A stretch of 8,741 nucleotides of DNA, from contig PLSH01000280.1 of assembly GCA_003165095.1 (NCBI GenBank), positions 13,296 to 22,036 on the forward strand, read 5' to 3'. The notes below the pieces were generated by a model. That model ran no database searches and had not been told where the DNA came from. It worked only from the letters and a program-made list of their open reading frames with translations. The stretch comes from Acidobacteriaceae bacterium. Lineage in GTDB: Bacteria > Acidobacteriota > Terriglobia > Terriglobales > Acidobacteriaceae. Numbering within the stretch: position 1 is the stretch's first letter; every line of letters starts with the position of its first letter. The position numbers were made by a program, and so were the translations under genes. This document shows, piece by piece, positions 6,940-8,741 of the stretch.

Positions 6940-6963
6940 TCTGAGGGCCTCCTGGCCCTCAGA
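6940..6963. repeat. Strong 10-bp hairpin inside the palindromic element
   Basis: TCTGAGGGCC (6940-6949) and GGCCCTCAGA (6954-6963) are perfect complements around a TCCT loop. It is one of the strongest small stems in the window. No T-run follows on either strand, so it is not a classical terminator. Confidence 0.6.
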
Positions 6964-7032
6964 GACTTCGCCAGACCCTGAATTCTGGGTTTTCGAGCCG
7001 TCTGTGAGAAATGCAGCCCAGCCCGGAGGGAG

Positions 7033-7052
7033 GCGGGGGTTTCAACCCCCGC
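7033..7052. repeat. 9-bp GC-rich hairpin
   Basis: GCGGGGGTT (7033-7041) and AACCCCCGC (7044-7052) are perfect complements separated by TC. It lies just outside the inverted-repeat-bounded block, between it and purH. Like the other stems it looks like an intergenic palindromic repeat; it could also hinder read-through toward either gene. Confidence 0.55.
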
Positions 7053-7074
7053 AGATAGCCAACATAAGCAGCGC

Positions 7075-7086
7075 GGGCTTTAGCCC
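7075..7086. repeat. Short hairpin GGGCT-TT-AGCCC
   Basis: GGGCT (7075-7079) and AGCCC (7082-7086) pair around TT, inside the longer string CGCGGGCTTTAGCCCCGG. The stem is short, but it is the last of five palindromes in about 200 bp and was therefore noted. Confidence 0.35.
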
Positions 7087-7253
7087 CGGAAGCACGCCTT
7101 CCACCAGCTCCACCCCAATTCCCGCCTTTTCAGCAGCCTTTCCTTGCCCTGAGGGAGAGACTCTTCAAGCCGGCCCATTCCCGCCAATCGTCGTCCCCGG
7201 CCTTTGGTTGTAGTCTGGTGTTTGGTCTGCGCCGATTGCGCGGATCCTTCTTG
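7087..7253. other. purH upstream leader, no recognised element
   Basis: A pyrimidine-rich stretch between the hairpin cluster and the purH ribosome binding site. It should contain the purH promoter if the gene is not transcribed from further upstream, but I found no convincing -35/-10 pair and no recognisable purine riboswitch core. A 4-bp stem GCGC-CGATT-GCGC at 7229-7241 lies shortly before the ribosome binding site. Confidence 0.25.
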
Positions 7254-7259
7254 AAGGAG
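7254..7259 (+). promoter_or_regulatory. Strong Shine-Dalgarno fixing the purH GTG start
   Basis: AAGGAG lies 7 bases before the GTG at 7267-7269. There is an in-frame TGA at 7252-7254, so no earlier start is possible, and no ATG occurs before the conserved N-terminal motifs. Confidence 0.85.
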
Positions 7260-7266
7260 CGGAAAG

Positions 7267-8741
7267 GTGCATCCAGAAAGCGGCACAAAACAGATTCGGC
7301 GCGCATTGCTCAGCGTGACTGATAAAACCGGCCTCGCGGCGTTTGCCAAGGCGCTGGCCAGTTTCGGAGTGGAGCTGATCTCCACCGGCGGCACCGCCCG
7401 CGCCCTCCGTGATGCAGGCCTCAAGGTCAAGGACATCAGCGACCTCACCGGCTTTCCCGAGATGCTCGACGGCCGCGTAAAGACCCTCCATCCGCGCGTC
7501 CACGGCGGATTGCTCTACGTCCGCGGCAATCCCGAGCACGAAGCCGCCGTAGCCGCCCACGGCATTGAGCCCATTGACATGGTGGTCGTGAATCTCTACG
7601 CCTTCGAGAAAACCGCTGCTCTGCCCCGCGTGCCATTCGGCCATCTTATCGAGAACATCGACATCGGCGGACCCTCCATGGTCCGTTCCGCCGCCAAGAA
7701 CTTCGAAGACGTCGCCATCGTGACCCGCGTTTCGGACTACCCCGATCTCATCCAGGAGATGAAAAGCACCCACGCCGCGGCCCTGAGCCGCGAAACCCGC
7801 TGGCGTCTGGCTCGACAGGCCTTCGCGCTCACCGCCGTCTACGACACTGCCATCGCCAACACCCTCGACCGCATCGCCGCTGCTCCCGCTCCGGATTCGC
7901 CCGTCGCATTCGACGCTGTCGCCCTGCCCGCCGCCCTGCGCATCAACTTCCCGCTCGCCCAAACCCTCCGCTACGGCGAAAATCCCCACCAGCGCGCCGC
8001 CCTCTATTCCGATGGCACAGGTCGGGGGATTGCCGGCTCCACGCAGTTGCAGGGCAAAGAACTCAGCTTCAACAATCTCGTCGACCTCGACGCCTGCTGG
8101 GAACTGGTTCAGGAATTCCCGTCCGGCGAATCGAACCCGGCCGCCGTGGCCATCGTCAAGCACACCAACCCCTGCGGTGCCGCTACCGGCGTCACCGTCC
8201 TCGAGGCGTACCGGAAAGCCCTCGCCTGCGACCCCGTCTCGGCCTTCGGCGGAGTTATCGGCGTCAACCGCGAAGTAGACGCCGCCGCGGCCGAGGAGAT
8301 TGCCAAGCTCTTTGTCGAAGCCATCGCCGCGCCTGCCTTCACGCCCCAGGCCCGCGAGCGTTTCGCCGCTAAAAAGAATCTCCGCCTGGTCGAAGTCCTG
8401 GCCGCGCCCGCGCGCCCCGTCGTCAAGCAGGTCTCCGGCGGTCTGCTGCTTCAGGACGCCGATACCCTCCGCGTTACCGAGTCGGAGCTCAAAGTCGTCA
8501 CCTGGCGTCCGCCCTCCACCGAAGAACTGCGCAGCCTGCTCTTCGCCTGGCGCGTATGCAAGCATGTGAAATCCAACGCCATTGTCTACGCCCGCGATGG
8601 CCAGACCCTCGGCGTCGGAGCCGGCCAGATGAGCCGCGTCGACGCCGCCCGCTTCGGCGCCATGAAAGCCGTCCTCCCGCTCGATGGATGCGTCGCCGCC
8701 TCCGACGCCTTTTTCCCCTTCCCCGACGGCCTTGAAACCGT
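7267..8741 (+). CDS. purH: Bifunctional AICAR formyltransferase / IMP cyclohydrolase (PurH), C-terminus cut by the window
   Basis: It catalyses the last two steps of de novo purine synthesis: formyl transfer from 10-formyl-THF to AICAR, then ring closure of FAICAR to IMP, in the cytoplasm. 491 codons are present; the family is usually about 510-530 residues, so about 30 are missing. The N-terminal MGS-like cyclohydrolase domain shows [10 protein letters not shown] at 14-23, STGGTA at 39-44, [16 protein letters not shown] up to 81 and [15 protein letters not shown] at 131-145. The transferase domain shows [36 protein letters not shown] with the conserved Lys298-His299 pair, [31 protein letters not shown] and [11 protein letters not shown]. 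The frame is open without interruption from the GTG at 7267. It is divergent from the rhomboid gene and separated from it by the palindrome cluster. A 466-codon open frame lies on the opposite strand and is not a gene. Confidence 0.98.
   Translation, partial: MHPESGTKQIRRALLSVTDKTGLAAFAKALASFGVELISTGGTARALRDAGLKVKDISDLTGFPEMLDGRVKTLHPRVHGGLLYVRGNPEHEAAVAAHGIEPIDMVVVNLYAFEKTAALPRVPFGHLIENIDIGGPSMVRSAAKNFEDVAIVTRVSDYPDLIQEMKSTHAAALSRETRWRLARQAFALTAVYDTAIANTLDRIAAAPAPDSPVAFDAVALPAALRINFPLAQTLRYGENPHQRAALYSDGTGRGIAGSTQLQGKELSFNNLVDLDACWELVQEFPSGESNPAAVAIVKHTNPCGAATGVTVLEAYRKALACDPVSAFGGVIGVNREVDAAAAEEIAKLFVEAIAAPAFTPQARERFAAKKNLRLVEVLAAPARPVVKQVSGGLLLQDADTLRVTESELKVVTWRPPSTEELRSLLFAWRVCKHVKSNAIVYARDGQTLGVGAGQMSRVDAARFGAMKAVLPLDGCVAASDAFFPFPDGLET

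Larger units (their letters stand above)
6888..7014. repeat. 127-bp palindromic element bounded by long inverted repeats, with internal hairpins
   Basis: The left arm begins GCATTTCTCACAG (6888-6900), continues G, CGGC, GAAAA and ends at 6910. The right arm, read as reverse complement from 7014 to 6990, is GCATTTCTCACAG, A, CGGC, TC, GAAAA. Thus 22 of 23 left-arm positions match, with one difference and a 2-base insertion. Inside lie an 8-bp hairpin (6919-6936), a 10-bp hairpin (6940-6963) and a weaker one at about 6971-6990. As plus-strand RNA the one arm difference is a G-U pair, so the outer helix would be 18 continuous pairs closing a multi-branched structure. It resembles a non-autonomous repeat (MITE or REP-cluster type) or a structured RNA. 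No coding capacity is evident. Copy number in the genome is unknown from this window. Confidence 0.7.

Noticed and set aside
6888..7014. tRNA-like cloverleaf
   Set aside because: It is a multi-branched fold, but the length is too great and there is no T-arm consensus, anticodon arm or CCA-end geometry.
6888..7090. CRISPR array
   Set aside because: The repeats are palindromes of different sequence, with no direct repeats of constant length and spacing and no cas genes.
6797..7213. 138-codon plus-strand open frame in the rhomboid-purH gap
   Set aside because: It runs through all the palindromes, has no convincing ribosome binding site, and has low-complexity Pro/Ser/Arg composition.
7087..7266. 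Purine riboswitch upstream of purH
   Set aside because: I see none of the conserved junction sequences or the three-helix arrangement of that riboswitch.
7165..8565. 466-codon open frame on the minus strand
   Set aside because: It lies fully antisense to purH, whose conserved motifs are unmistakable; the product is Gly/Asp/Val-rich with no recognisable domain, as expected from antisense of GC-rich coding DNA.

Overview
The window looks like chromosomal DNA from an acidobacterium, most likely class Terriglobia. This is inferred from family resemblance and not from any database search. The clues are a very large Oar-like TonB-dependent receptor with an N-terminal carboxypeptidase-regulatory-like domain, a VWFA-related protein of the type common in Acidobacteria, and a short XRE regulator with the GLLRCYLSRVENGHTVPS signature typical of that phylum. 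By eye the DNA is GC-rich and codes densely on both strands. High GC leaves long open antisense and out-of-phase frames that are not genes.

Layout. Positions 1-590 (minus) hold the N-terminal 196 codons of a secreted VWFA-related protein cut by the window edge. Positions 641-4168 (minus) hold a complete TonB-dependent receptor, separated from the VWFA gene by only 50 bp containing a GC-rich hairpin; the two probably form one transcript, receptor first. A 225-bp divergent intergenic region with an AT-rich core follows, then an XRE-type regulator on plus (4394-4741). Convergent to it, on minus, are a secreted alpha/beta hydrolase (4805-5836) and a rhomboid intramembrane protease (5891-6784), which likely form a second two-gene unit, rhomboid first. 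Positions 7267-8741 (plus) hold purH, cut by the window edge about 30 residues before its expected C-terminus. purH starts at GTG behind a strong Shine-Dalgarno, and a 466-codon open frame lies antisense to it.

Function. Receptor and VWFA protein both have export signals and probably act at the cell envelope. The divergent XRE protein is a natural candidate to regulate their shared promoter region, but nothing in the sequence proves it. Rhomboid and hydrolase are also membrane and exported proteins; a functional link rests only on adjacency. PurH catalyses the last two steps of de novo IMP synthesis and is unrelated to its neighbours.

The most unusual part is the 482-bp gap between rhomboid and purH. 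It contains a 127-bp block (6888-7014) bounded by long near-perfect inverted repeats, with two strong hairpins and one weaker one inside, then two more hairpins (7033-7052 and 7075-7086). It looks like a non-autonomous palindromic repeat or MITE-like element, or a structured RNA, inserted between divergent genes. I see no complete new defence or biosynthetic system; this structured spacer is the best candidate for something undescribed.
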